64,000 nucleotides of DNA from Ovis canadensis (taxonomy: Eukaryota; Chordata; Mammalia; Artiodactyla; Bovidae). The stretch lies in assembly GCF_042477335.2 (NCBI RefSeq), contig NC_091256.1:32208001-32272000 (forward strand), written 5' to 3'. Below the pieces are notes generated by a model. It was given only the letters and a program-made list of their open reading frames with translations. It did not search any database and was not told the origin of the DNA. A program made the translations under genes and the position numbers. Below, piece after piece: positions 23,160 to 34,562 of the stretch; positions within the stretch are counted from its first letter, which is position 1, and each line of letters starts with the position of its first letter.

Positions 23160-23760
23160 TGCATATGTGAAAACCCTGGAACCAAACTAAAGATGTTAAC
23201 TACCTCAGGGCTGTGAGCACACGGCCCCAGGCCTCCTGGAGCCTAAGGCCTGATACTCCTGTGACTCCACACTGCTTTCCCACCATCAGCCAATCAGACA
23301 ATTGTGCAGGATCTGATCTCTGACCCGGTGACACTCCTGTCTCGTCTGGAGGGTTTTGTTGAAACTCTTGGCCGGGGAAGGTGGGGTGTGTGGAACTCAA
23401 GGCTGTTTTTGGCTGGGGGGTGGGAGGGAGTATCCCAGGTGGCACAGTGCTAAAGAATCCACCTGCTAATGCAGGAGATGCAAGAGACATGGGTTCAGGC
23501 TCTGGATCTGGAAAATCCCATGGAGTACGAAGTGTCAACCCACTCCAGTATTCTTGCCTAGAGAATCCCAGGGACAGAGGAGCCTGGCAGGTTACAGTCC
23601 ATGGGGTTGCAAAGAGTGGGACATGACTGAGCACACGCACGTACCCTGATGGCTTTTTAGGGCACAAGCCACCTTATCTCCTTGCGAGGCCCTGCAATAA
23701 ACCTTTTTCTGCTCCAGACTCCAATGTTTCAGCTTGCTTGGCCTCCCTGCATGTTAGGCA
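23160..23760 (+). mobile_element. LTR-like element with nested Bov-tA
   Basis: A CCAAT box (cagccaatcagacaattg, about 23288), a CAATAAA signal near 23694 and a downstream TGTTTCAGCTTG...GGCA end give a retroviral LTR layout of about 390 bp once the SINE (23428-23640) is removed. No internal viral region is present; ends are approximate. Confidence 0.5.
23428..23640 (+). mobile_element. Bov-tA SINE
   Basis: tRNA-like head atcccaggtggcacagtgct, Bov-A body and GACATGACTGAGCACACGCA end; lies within the LTR-like element. Confidence 0.85.
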
Positions 23761-23764
23761 TGTG

Positions 23765-25160
23765 AATTTGCATTAACAAATGGTTAGCAGCACAAGCACT
23801 AGACGCCAACAGTCTGCCCCAGTGGGATGACCACAGCCATCTCCAGATACCACCAAAAGGCCCCTTGAGACAAACTTCTGAGGCTGAGAACCACTGGGCC
23901 CTAGGTTGTGGCAGGGTCTTGCAGATCACACAAGGAAGTGTAGGAGATCACTGTGACCTGACTTTCACTTTGAAGAAATTACTGTCTGCTGAATCCATGC
24001 AGAGAGACCAACTGGAAGGCCATGGTAAGGAGTCCACTCAAGGGCAATGGAGGTTTTGACTAAGGTGGTAGTAGTCAGATGGACAAAAACTGGTAGATTC
24101 AAGGGATGTTAGGGAGTAGAATGCAAGTAGTATTAATAATTTTGCCCTGCATCTTTTTTTCTGACCATTTTCACTGTTCTAATGGACTCTACTCAATGCT
24201 TGAGGAAGAATCAGCAGAGCAAGTCTTCTTGTTAATACCCGTCTGATTTCAATTGGTTAGATCCTTTTTCTGACTCAGGAGCCCTCCTTGCTTATTACTT
24301 ATTGCTATAATTCTTAACTGTGAAACACACTGTTTGCGTTTTCTTTTGAAGTGAAGCCCAGGACATACATGCCCCTTTTGATTATCTACCTGTCTTTCCT
24401 GGAGGCAAGATTACCAGAAGCTTGTCGAAGCAGTTCTCATCTTTCCATTGATCCCCATTTTACAAGGAAACTCAGGGAGAAATCCCAAGTTTAAAGGGAA
24501 AAAATAATTACCGTTGGTGAGTCTACCACAGTCTGAGTACTTGCTGAAGTCAACAGAATTGCCTTCTGATTATGTCACAGAAAAATCAACAGTCATCAGA
24601 CTATATTTATTACCCTATTTAGTGGATTTCAGTAACAATCTCATTATGACCCCCCTCACACAGTATAAGGTCTTTTCCATTAGTATAAGGAGGAACAAAA
24701 GGTCAGAGCTATCCTGCAACGTCCACCCACTAATTAGAGAGAGAGAGACCCTTTACTCGGTAAGGCTGAACATAATTGGGCCATTACCTAATCCCATTAT
24801 AAAATAAAAAATACACAATTTCATTTTTGTTGGTTTTTCTATCAGTGAGACACAGATCATCAATGGATATTCAAGGCGCAGCAAGACTATTAATGATGGG
24901 TTTTCTAAATGTGAGATTCCAGCTCCAGGATGCTATTACTATGCCTCACATTAAAGAAACTGAATGGACAAGTCACCATTTGGGACCTACTTCTGATCCA
25001 AAGCCATTGTAAACTAGTCTTACCATGGTGAACCCTGTTCAATGGCAAGTTTAGGAAAAAATACTAACACTGAGAGGAAAACTCTTCAGTAAAGGCACCA
25101 AGATTTCCTTAAAGCCAACCATATTCCAGGAGCAATTTAACAGCACTCCTTCCAAAATAA
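23765..25160. other. Repeat-poor intergenic stretch
   Basis: No SINE, LINE or LTR recognised over about 1.4 kb, and no coding frame with recognisable domains. Confidence 0.45.
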
Positions 25161-25175
25161 TCTGTGGGTAAATAT

Positions 25176-25354
25176 GTGCTGTGCTGTGCTTAGTCGCTCA
25201 GTTGTGTCTGACTCTTTGCGACCCCATGTACTGTAGCCCGCCAGGCTCCTCTGTCCTTGAGATTCTCCAGGCAAGAATACTGGAGTGGGTTGCCATGCCC
25301 TCCTCCCGGGGATCTTTCCGATCCAGGGTTCAATCCCTGGGTTGGGAAGATCCA
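25176..25354 (-). mobile_element. Bov-tA SINE, antisense, with fold-back 5' end
   Basis: Flanked by an 11-bp TSD, TGGGTAAATAT (25165-25175 and 25355-25365). The Bov-A body is antisense, but the last 19 bp (25335-25353) are sense SINE sequence that mirrors 25310-25328 around a 6-base spacer. Confidence 0.88.
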
Positions 25355-25365
25355 TGGGTAAATAT

Positions 25366-25885
25366 ACATAGAGACAAAGCCATGGTACTTACTTCAACCT
25401 AGAGCTGTATAAACACCACTAGATTAGGACCTGGAAACCTGATCTCAAGTCACTAGAGAACCACTAGCTTCATGGAGGCACCTTCTTTGGCGGTGAAGCT
25501 AGCTATGAATTCTGCTGCAAGCTCCCACATTCTCCACCCATTCCTCATCTTCTGCGCAAAATCAAGACCTAAGGGCACTGAGTTCAATACTGTTGTTGTT
25601 GCCAAATGTTGCCCAGTTTCCATCTTAAAAAACGTAAATTTCAAGTTTTCTATTTGCATATGAATGAGTCTATTGGAAATCACAAAATGAACAAAGTTTG
25701 AAATAAAATTAGGAAAGCAAGTAGGCAATGTGCTCCATCTTACCTCAAGAAATGGTGGTGATAATGGCCATTTTTCATTTGTTTGTGACAATGACTAAAA
25801 TTAGACTTGATCAAAAAAAGGACAAGCCTTCCTTTTTAAAAAAGGAAAGTTATGTCTATTTAATACCACAACAGCTTCTCAAGAT
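25366..25885. other. Intergenic sequence, nothing recognised
   Basis: Overlapping short open frames on both strands (112 codons minus, 63 plus) show no recognisable domain. No repeat seen. Confidence 0.4.
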
Positions 25886-26452
25886 TGTTGTTCGGTTGCC
25901 AGGTCATCTCCAACTCTTCAACCCCATGAACTGCAGCACACCAGGCTTCCCTGTCCTTCACTATCTCCTGGAATTTGCTCAAATTCTTGCCACTGAGTCA
26001 GTGATGCTATCTAACTATCTCATCCTCTGCCACCCTCTTCTCCTTTGGCCTTCAATCTTTCCCAGTATCAAGATCTTTTCCAGTGAGTCGGCTCTTTCAA
26101 TCAGCCAATGAAAGGACTGGAGCTTCAGCTTTAGCATCAGTCCTTCCAATGAATATTCAGGGTTAATTTTCTTTAGGATTGACTGGTTTGATCTCTCTGC
26201 AGTCCAAGAGACTCTCAAGAGTCTTCTCCAGCACTATAGTTTGAAAGCATCAATTCTTTGGTGCTCAGCCTTCTTTATGGTCCAACTCTCACATCCATAC
26301 ATGACTACTGGAAAATCCATAGCTTTGACTATATGGACCTTTGTCAGCAAAGTGATGTATTTGTTTTTTAATACACTGTCTAAGTTTGTCATAGTTTTCC
26401 TTCCAAAAAGCAAGTGTCTCTTAATTTCATGGCTGCAGTGATTTTGGAGCTA
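25886..26452 (-). mobile_element. BovB 3' fragment, antisense
   Basis: From gttgttcggttgccaggtca through to atggctgcagtgattttgga; about 565 bp of BovB with decayed reverse-transcriptase C-terminal sequence. Confidence 0.88.
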
Positions 26453-26497
26453 AAAAGAAAAAAAAAGAAAGAAAAGAAAATCTGTCACTACTTCTTA

Positions 26498-26936
26498 AGC
26501 TGTGTATGTGCTAAGTTGCTTCAGTCGTGTCCTACTTTTTCCTACCCTATGGACTGTAGTCCACCAGGCTCTTCTATCCACAGAATTCTCCAGGCAAAAA
26601 TACTGGAGTGGGTTGCCATAACCTTCTCCAGGAGATCTTCCCGACCCAGGGCAGAATCTGCATCTCTTGGGCTTCCCTTGTGGCTCAGCTGATAAGGAAA
26701 CTGCCTGCAATATGGGAGACCTGGGTTCAATCCCTGGGTTGGGAAGATTCCCTGGAGAAGTGAAAGGCTACTCACTCCAGTATTCTGGCCTGGAAACTTC
26801 CGTGAACTATAGAGTCCATGGGGTCGCAAAGAGCCGGACAGGACTGAGTGACTTTCACTTTCACTTGTGTCTCCTACTTTGCAGGAGTTTTTTTTTTTTT
26901 TCTGTCTTTTAACCACTAGAACCACATGGGAAGCCC
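26498..26936 (-). mobile_element. Bov-tA SINE, antisense, split by a sense Bov-tA
   Basis: Body 26498-26667 and tRNA-head remainder about 26903-26936 (ttaaccactagaaccacatg) belong to one antisense SINE. A poly(T) run (about 26888-26902) and a sense SINE lie between. Confidence 0.8.
26668..26870 (+). mobile_element. Bov-tA SINE nested in an antisense Bov-tA
   Basis: Head gggcttcccttgtggctcag to GACTGAGTGACTTTCACTTT. Together with 26498-26667 it forms inverted repeats of about 170 bp with almost no spacer. Confidence 0.87.
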
Positions 26937-27173
26937 ACTCAAAGCAGTGGAGTCCAAAAAACTGGGAAGTTAGTATTTCAGTAGAGCCTGAAAAGGGCAA
27001 CCTTCTTAGCCGTGGAGAGGCAACTTGGTGCTGAAGAAAGTATACAGAGCTGGGAGTCAGGCCCATGAGTGCTGGACAGTTCCTCTCCCTTCGTGGTCTT
27101 GGTCGTAGTCAGTATCAACCCACTCGAGTCTCATGCATCTAAGGTTTCGTCAGGCATTAAAATTCTATGATCG

Positions 27174-27300
27174 GGGACTTTTTTGGTGGTCCAGTGGTTA
27201 GGACTCCATGCTTCCAGTGTCAGGGGCACAGGTTTGATCTCTAGTTAGGGAACTAAGATCACATAGAGCCATGTGGGCAGAAAAAATTTAAAAATTATTA
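27174..27300 (+). mobile_element. CHR-type tRNA-Glu SINE
   Basis: Head ttggtggtccagtggttagg, then ctagttagggaactaagatc and an A-rich tail. Confidence 0.75.
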
Positions 27301-28445
27301 ATAGAAAAAGAATTTACAAGATTGCATGCTTCTTTTAATCCTCCATGGCTGTATATGACCATGAGAGGGAAAAGAGAAACTAATCCCCTTGCTGAGGAAG
27401 AGGTGATTCGCTTTTGGTGATTTGTCCCCTAATTTCTCTCTTTAGAGAACTCAGTCTCCAGACACTGCATATTGGCATCCTTTTCTGCACAGGCCTGGGA
27501 TCATTCTGAAAATAGGCATGTTTTTCTCACACCACTAGGCAGCAAGTGTTCAGAACAAGACTGAAAGGCTAGACAAATCTCTCCATTGTCTACACGTCAA
27601 GATTCTTGTTATGACCTCTCTGTGAATCAGAGATTCAGGAAACAGAATCCTGGTTTTCTATGACAAAGAAGTCTGATGGCTGAGTGGTGAATTGTGCCAC
27701 ACGCTGAGTCCATATTTTGAACCCAGCGAGTGCTACCAATCCTCATAAATTCAATAAGAAATAAACACTGAAAAGCTCTGTGGGGTAATAGCATCAGTCC
27801 TCTGTGCTTAGCATCCCTTCCAGGTACAAAGAGGAAAACATATTCAGTGTTGAAATGATGCAGTGAAATGGCAGAGAATCTGAAGACAAAATCCTTATAA
27901 TATGACATTTAGTAGAGAAGTAATAAATACAACTATGCTCCAAATTATATTTAAATATAAACACAAATTTTTCTTTATATGTATCCTCTTCAAAACTATT
28001 ACAGTGAAAATTTATTTTGTTGTAAAAATACAACAAATTCCATTTTGAAAACATAGAAATAATAAGCAAATCTATGCAAGCTGAGAAGTCACTCCAGCTT
28101 TAATTTCTATTTTTTCAAAGCTTTATGCATATACTAATGACTTTGACTTGTTGTGCCAAAAATTTCCATGTTTTTTGCTAAGCATAGGTAAGGTGGATAT
28201 TATTTTACAGCATTCAAATGCTCTCTCACTCATGTGTGTGCATGTGTGTATGTGTGTGTGTGTGTGTGACATCATGGGGCAAATGAGAAGATTAGGAATA
28301 AGAACCACAAAATCCCTGCCTTCAGTGTCTTAGCTCTTGGCATTATATGAATATTTGCCTACAGTACTTTATTGTGCAATTTACAAAAGTGGGGCAGGTG
28401 GCTTTAAAATAACTAGTTTAAAGACATTATATCTTTGCTGAATGT
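27301..28445. other. Intergenic sequence with a (TG)n microsatellite
   Basis: No gene recognised. An interrupted TG repeat spans about 28232-28268. The rest is AT-rich and unassigned. Confidence 0.5.
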
Positions 28446-28454
28446 GGTCATCTT

Positions 28455-30104
28455 CACATTCCAGGATGTCTGGCTCTAGGTGAGTGATCACACCATTGTG
28501 ATTATCCGGGTCGTGAAGATCTTTCTTGTACAGTTCTGTGTATTCTTGACACCTCTTCTTAATATCTTCTGCTTGTTAGGTCCATACCATTTCTGTCCTT
28601 TATCGAGCCCATCTTTGCATGAAATGTTCCCTTGGTATCTCTAATTTTCTTGAAGAGATCTCTAGTCTTTCCCATTCTGTTGTTTTCCTCTATTTCTTTG
28701 CATTGATCGCTGAGGAAGGCGTTCTTATCTCTCCTTGTTATTCTTTGGAACTCTGCATTCAGATGCTTATATCTTTCCTTTTCTCCTTTGCTTTTCACTT
28801 CTCTTCTTTTCACAGCTATTTGTAAGGCCTCTTCAGACAGCCATTTTGCTTTTTTGCATTTCTTTTCCATGGGGATGGTCCTGATCCCTGTCTCCTGTAC
28901 AATGTCACGAACCTCCGTCCATAGTTCATCAGGCACTCTGTCTATCAGATCTAGTCCCTTAAATCTATTTCTCACTTCCACTGTATAATCATAAGGGATT
29001 TGATTTAGGTCATACCTGAATGGTCTAGTGGTTTCCCCTACTTTCTTCAATTTAAGTCTGAATTTGGCAATAAGGAGTTCATGATCTGAGCCACAGTCCA
29101 CTCCTGGTCTTGTTTTTGCTGACTGTATAGAGCTTCTCCATCTTTGGCTGCAAAGAATATAATCAATCTGATTTTGGTGTTGACCATCTGGTGATGTCCA
29201 TGTGTAGAGTCTTCTCTTGTGTTGTTGGAAGAGGGTGTTTGCTATGACCAGTGCATTCTCTTGGCAAAACTCTATTAGCCTTTGCCCTGCTTCATTCCGT
29301 ACTCCAAGGCCAAATTTGCCTGTTACTCCAGGTGTTTCTTGACTTCCTACTTTTGCATTCCAGTCCCCCATAATGAAAAGGACATCTTTTTTGGGTGGCA
29401 GTTCTAAAATGTCTTGTAGGTCTTCTACAACTTCAGCTTCTTCAGCGTTACTGGTTGGGGCATAGGTTTGGATCACTGTGATATTGAATGGTTTGCCTTG
29501 GAAACAAACAGAGACGATTCTGCCATTTTTGAGATTACATCCAAGTACTGCATTTCAGACTCTTTTGTTGACCATGATGGCTACTCCATTTCTTCTAAGG
29601 GATTCCTGCCCACAGTTGTAGATATAATGGTCATCTGAGTTAAATTCACCCATTCCAGTCCATTTTAGTTCGCTGATTCCTAGAATGTCGACATTCACTC
29701 TTGCCATCTCCTGTTTGAAGATCTTTTTTTCATGAACAGTATGAAAAGGCAAAATGAAAGGATACTGAAAGAGGAACTCCCCAGGTCTGTAGGTGTCCAA
29801 TATGCTACAGGAGATCAGTGGAGAAATAACTCCAGAATGAAGGGATGGAGCCAAAGCAAAAACAATACCCAGTTGTGGATGTGACTGGTGATAGAAGCAA
29901 GGTCTGATGCTGTAAAAAGAGCAATATTGCATAGGAACCTGGAATGTCAGGTCCATGAATCAAGGCAAATTGGAAGTGGTCAAACAGGAGATGGCAAGAG
30001 TGAACGTCGACATTCTAGGAATCAGATGGACAGGGAGGCCCGGCGTGCTATGATTCATGGGGTCGCAAAGAGTCAGACACGACTGAGTGACTGAACTGAA
30101 CCGC
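28455..30104 (-). mobile_element. Rearranged BovB: inverted endonuclease part plus sense 5' and 3' parts
   Basis: From 28455 to about 29716 the minus strand carries the BovB ORF2 N-terminus: APE-type endonuclease with GDWNAKVG and CGSDHELL motifs, then the connector (KRREVKSKGEKERYKHLN). The frame is broken by one nonsense codon at 29555-29557, where an arginine CGA appears decayed to TGA, and closes at 28559. From about 29717 to 30025 the BovB 5' region and first endonuclease codons are in plus orientation, joined at 30026 to the last 78 bp of the BovB 3' end. A 9-bp TSD, GGTCATCTT, lies at 28446-28454 and 30105-30113. Confidence 0.85.
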
Positions 30105-30189
30105 GGTCATCTTTACTGAATCAATGGGATGGCGTTAAGGAAATTATAATTACAGATTCAATAAAAATAGAACTTAAATACAAAAGACT

Positions 30190-30404
30190 ATGTACTGTGT
30201 ACTCAGTTGCTCAGCTGTGTCCAACTCTTTGTGATCCCATGAACTGTAGCCTGCCAGGATCCTCTCTCCATGGGATTTTCCAGGCAAGAATACTAGAAGT
30301 GCATTGCCGTTTCCGCCTCCAGGAGATCTTCCCAATCTAGGGATCAAACCCCTGTTGTGTGCTTTGCAGGCAGATTCGTTACCACTGTGCCATCTGGGAA
30401 GCCC
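30190..30404 (-). mobile_element. Bov-tA SINE, antisense
   Basis: Body followed by head complement ending gccatctgggaagccc. Confidence 0.88.
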
Positions 30405-30867
30405 ACATACTACACACTTCTATTTATATGAAATTGTAAAAAAGGCAAAACTAGGGTGTCTAAACAGAGTTCAGCTGTTGTTAGGGCCTGGTGGCCGATT
30501 GAGGGGATCTAATACAAAGGAACACGAGAACATTTTAGGGTAGTATCTTAATTACTGTGCTGACATGATTCTATTCAAGCACTCATTAAACTGTACTTTT
30601 AGAATTGGTTAGTTTTAGTGCATGTAAATAATACCTTAATAAACATAATTGAGGAGGAAATGGACAAGATTCGCCTAAACCTATTTGGGCTTTTGAGGCA
30701 AGACCTTAAGTTCTGGAGAGGGGATAAGGGGCAGCATTTACCATACGTGGTAAAAATTTCATGAACGACCTGTTAGAAGTATTAACTGGCATCTTCCTTG
30801 CTTATTTCTTGATGGTTGATGGGATTTTGTTCACTCAGTCCCATAAGAATATAGTCTCCACAAGAAG

Positions 30868-31178
30868 AATGTCCTAAGCTGCTCAGTTGTGTCTGACTGT
30901 TTGTGACCCCACGGACTATGCATTCCATGGACTTCTCCAGGCCAGAATACTGGAGTGAGTAGCCTTTCCCTTCGCCAGGGGATCTTCCCAACCCAGGGTT
31001 TGAACCCAGCTCTCCCGTATTACAGGCAGATTCTTTACCAGTTGAGCCACAAGGGAAGCCCAAGAATAGTGGAGTGGGTAGCCTGTCCCTTCTCCAGAGG
31101 ATCTTCCTGGTCCAGGAATCAAACGGGGTCTCCTACATTTCAGACAGATTTTTTACCAACTGAGCTATCAGGGAAGCT
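30868..31178 (-). mobile_element. Two adjoining antisense Bov-tA SINEs
   Basis: 30868-31060 is a near-complete antisense Bov-tA ending agccacaagggaagccc. 31061-31178 is a second antisense copy lacking the distal Bov-A half and ending gctatcagggaagctcc. They are fused head to body with no unique spacer. Confidence 0.82.
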
Positions 31179-31330
31179 CCATTCTTAGCCTTAGCCATAA
31201 CTTAAGCACTTAGAAGAGCATCTGGCATATAAAAAGTATCCCCCAAATATTTTTTGATTGAATCAAATCAATAAATACGTAAGATAATTTCAGATTCCAG
31301 TAAGTGCTATAAGGATTCTTTATAAGCAAG

Positions 31331-31800
31331 ATTTTCAATTAAATTTGCCTGAATAAAGAATTTTCTGTATGGTGAGTCCAGATAATAATTTTGGGATATT
31401 AATTTATGTTTTTCTCTCCAGACTCCTCCTTCTCTTTATTTTTTAAGAATTATTTATTTGGGCTTCCCTGGTGGCTCAAATGGGAAAGAATCTGCTTGCA
31501 CTTCAGGAGAATCCAGTTCAATCCCTAGGTCAGAAAGATCCCCTGGAGAAAGAAATGGCAACCCACTCCAGTATTCTTACCTGGAGAATCCCATGGATGG
31601 AGGAGCCTGGTGCGCTGCAGTCCATGGGGTACCAAAGACTGGGACATGACTGAGCAACTAACACTTTCACTTAAATTTTCAGTTAAGTTTGGCTGAACAA
31701 AGTATTTTCTGTATCGTGAGTCCAGATAATTTTGAGTCATTAATTTGTGTTCTTCTTTCTAGACTCTTCCCTTCTTTTTATTTTTTAAAAATTATTTATT
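31331..31800 (+). repeat. Local duplication (about 125 bp) flanking a Bov-tA
   Basis: 31331-31459 and 31675-31800 are copies of one unit (ATTTTC...ATTATTTATT), sharing blocks such as gtgagtccagataat and a T-rich end. They differ at roughly one base in eight and are separated by the SINE at 31460-31674. Confidence 0.8.
31460..31674 (+). mobile_element. Bov-tA SINE between duplicated flanks
   Basis: Head ggcttccctggtggctcaaa to GAGCAACTAACACTTTCACT. Confidence 0.88.
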
Positions 31801-31917
31801 AATTTACTTTAGGGGCATCGTGTGACATTCTGGATCTTAGTCCCCAGTTAGGGATGGAACTCGAACCCCCTGCAGTGTAAGCTCAGAGTTGTAAACATTG
31901 GACCGCCAGGAAGTCCC
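31801..31917 (-). mobile_element. CHR-type tRNA-Glu SINE, antisense
   Basis: Ends ttggaccgccaggaagtccc; the A-tail side overlaps the second duplicated unit. Confidence 0.7.
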
Positions 31918-32664
31918 ATCCTCTCCTCTTTTTAGTTGCAAACAGGTATCTAGGCCTTTGTATTTTACTGACTCTGAGACTTACAGCATGATAGGCAAGT
32001 TGCTGGGAAGAGAGGGGAATACCTTTCAGTGACGAAGGAGAGAAGAGAAATATCCTGTGGACTGGAAACTGGGAGTTACCCTAAGGTAGCAACAAGGGAA
32101 TGCCGTGACTGTATGAGAAAGTATCACCCTCAAGCCAGCAGACCACTTTTCCCAGGTGAGATGGCCCCTGGCCTAGATTGCTACAGGATTTCATAGTTGC
32201 TCAGTGAGCCCATGTCTACCAAAAACAAGACTCTTGAGCTGTATCTGAGTTTTGCTCCTTTCACTAGCTGGTGATCAGATGAGCTCCATCATGACTGTGT
32301 CTCCCTGTTTCCCCTAGTTACCCCCTGAGACCTCTAGATCATCCATTTTCACCCAGACACTTGTCACGTGCTGCTTGGAAAATCTCTGATCTGATGCACT
32401 CTCTCTTCTGCCATCCTCTCAAAACCTCCTCCTGTGCCTTACATCAACCAAATCCTGCCGTCAGCAAATTTCCTATGTCTCAACTTCTTCCCTCAGGATT
32501 CCTTGTACATCCTCTTCATCTGAAATTTGACTCACCTCAGAAATCTCTCATAGGGAGTCTGCTTTTATTTTTTTTTTTCCCCTGTCACACCTAAAGTGGC
32601 CAAAGTATTTTTCCTGCTCCTCTTTGCCAAACCCACTTCTCCTTTTTAAAACCATGTCTTCCTG
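31918..32664. other. Intergenic sequence, possible L2 remnant
   Basis: 32380-32560 has the pyrimidine-rich look of a decayed L2 3' region. Otherwise unassigned. Confidence 0.35.
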
Positions 32665-32908
32665 GGACTTCTCTGCTGGTACAGTGGGTAAGGATCTGCC
32701 TGCAAAGGTAGGGGACACAAGTTCAATCCCTGATCTGGAGATATTCCACATGCCCTGGAGCACTCAAAGGCCATGTGCTGCGAATACCGAAGCCTGCCTG
32801 CCTATGACCCCGGGTTCCAGCACAAGAGAAGCCACCGCAGTGAGAAGCCCTCAAACCACAACTAGAGGAAGCAACGAAGACCCAGTGCAACCAAAAATAA
32901 ATGATAAA
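32665..32908 (+). mobile_element. CHR-type tRNA-Glu SINE, near full length
   Basis: Head acttctctgctggtacagtg, body with gatattccacatgccctgga and agagaagccaccgcagtgag, tail ccaaaaataaatgataaa. Confidence 0.8.
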
Positions 32909-33234
32909 CATTGAGAACCACACTGTCCTGAAACATTTGCTCCCGTTCACCTTGCTTTGTCATCCTTCAGTCTCAGCACATCATTCATCATGGATTTTAG
33001 CACCTCTTATCATCATTGGTGACTTCTGCAGCTGCATAGACTCATGGCTCTCACCCTCACTGAACATCAGAATGAACTGAAATGCTTCTTGAAAACACCA
33101 GGGCTGGTGCCCTCTCCCCAGAGGTGTGGGTTTAGTAATCCTGGAATAGGACTTATCTCTCAGGAGAAAGAGGATCTCCCACCTCAGTCCACTCCTATCT
33201 GCCCCACCAAAGGCTGTAGTGCACCAGTCTTCCC

Positions 33235-33748
33235 GTCCAGTTCAGTTCAGTTCAGTTCAGTTGCTCAGTCGTGTCCAACTCTTTGCGACCCCCTGGGCTG
33301 CAGCACGCCAGGCTTCCCTGTCCATCACCAACTCCTGGAGTTTACCCAAACTCATGTCCATCGAGTCAGTGATGCCATCCAACCATCTCATCCTCTGTCA
33401 TCCCCTTCTCCTCCTGCCTTCAATCTTTCCCAGCATCAGGGTCTTTTCAAATGAGTCAATTCTTCGCATCAGGTGGTCAAAGTATTGGAGTTTCATCTTC
33501 AACATCAGTCCTTCCAATGAACACCCAGGACTGATCTCCTTTGCGGTGGACTGGTTGGATCTCCTTGCAGTCTAAGGGATTCTCAAGAGTCTTCTCCAAC
33601 ACCACAGTTCAAAAGCATCAATTCTTTGGCACTCAGCTTTCTTTATAGTCCAACTCTCACATCCATATGTGACTACTGGAAAAACTGTAGCTTTGACTAT
33701 TGTTGGCAAAGTAATGTCTCTGCTTTTTAATATGCTGTCTAGGTGGTG
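33235..33748 (-). mobile_element. BovB 3' fragment, antisense
   Basis: TTCAG-repeat tail at 33239-33260, then about 490 bp of antisense BovB ending near tatgctgtctagg. Confidence 0.9.
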
Positions 33749-34424
33749 TGTAAAGAACAGGGAGCTGATTTTCTTTCCAGTGCCTGATGGAAGTAGGCAC
33801 TGCTTCGAGGACTGCCAATGGTGTCAAAGACTACGTGAGGAGCTGCCTTCTGTCCCCCACTCTGCCAGGCGGTGCTCTGGTTGCCTCATCAGGATAGTGC
33901 ATCAGAGCCCAGGAGACAGCAGCACCTCCACTCCCATCTGGCAGCAAGGAGGTGGGACAAGGCACAGGGAGGTGGGGGGAGGGCAGGTCTAGTGTCCGGA
34001 GGGCCCAGCAGCCACAGAGCTTGTGGCTGATGTCAGCAGTGCTCAACAGGGAGCTGAGCTGACATCTCCATTTAGAAACAACTAAGCAACATGAATGAGT
34101 TCTACTTTTGCTGGGATGAGATCAGAGGACTCAGCAGGAAGCAGCACACATGCCTAGTTGACCCTATGTTACACCTCAACAGGGGCACGTTCAGCTAAAT
34201 AAAGAAGATTAAACAGGATTCAGTCTTATAATATTCCAAATATTCAATCGGGTCTGGAGTCTTATAATAGGACACCTTAACTGTCCAAAATACAAGTTTT
34301 AAAAATTATTCATTATAATAACAACCAAGAACATTTACACTTTGAGTGAGAAAAGCAATCAATAGACTTTGAGATGATGATGACTCAGGTCTTAGAAGTA
34401 CGACAAAGATTTTAAGAATAGTCA
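33749..34424. other. Intergenic sequence, nothing recognised
   Basis: A GC-richer patch (33780-34060) has short frames on both strands without recognisable domains. No repeat seen. Confidence 0.4.
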
Positions 34425-34562
34425 TCAGGATTTTCCTTGCAGTCCAGCATTTAAGATTCTGCACTTGCAATGCAGGGGGCGCAGGTTCAATCCCTGGTCG
34501 GGAAACTAAAGTCCCACAGGCTGCACAGCATGGCCAAAAGTAAATAAACAAAATAAATTTTA
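34425..34562 (+). mobile_element. CHR-type tRNA-Glu SINE
   Basis: ttccttgcagtccagcattt, then gcaatgcagggggcgcaggt and an A-rich tail. Confidence 0.72.

Noticed and set aside
28232-28268. TG-rich run as a regulatory element
   Set aside because: Simple interrupted microsatellite; no supporting context.
28559-29476. 305-codon endonuclease-like frame as a domesticated nuclease gene
   Set aside because: It is part of a rearranged BovB bounded by a TSD, lacks the N-terminus of the nuclease in frame and has no introns or promoter.
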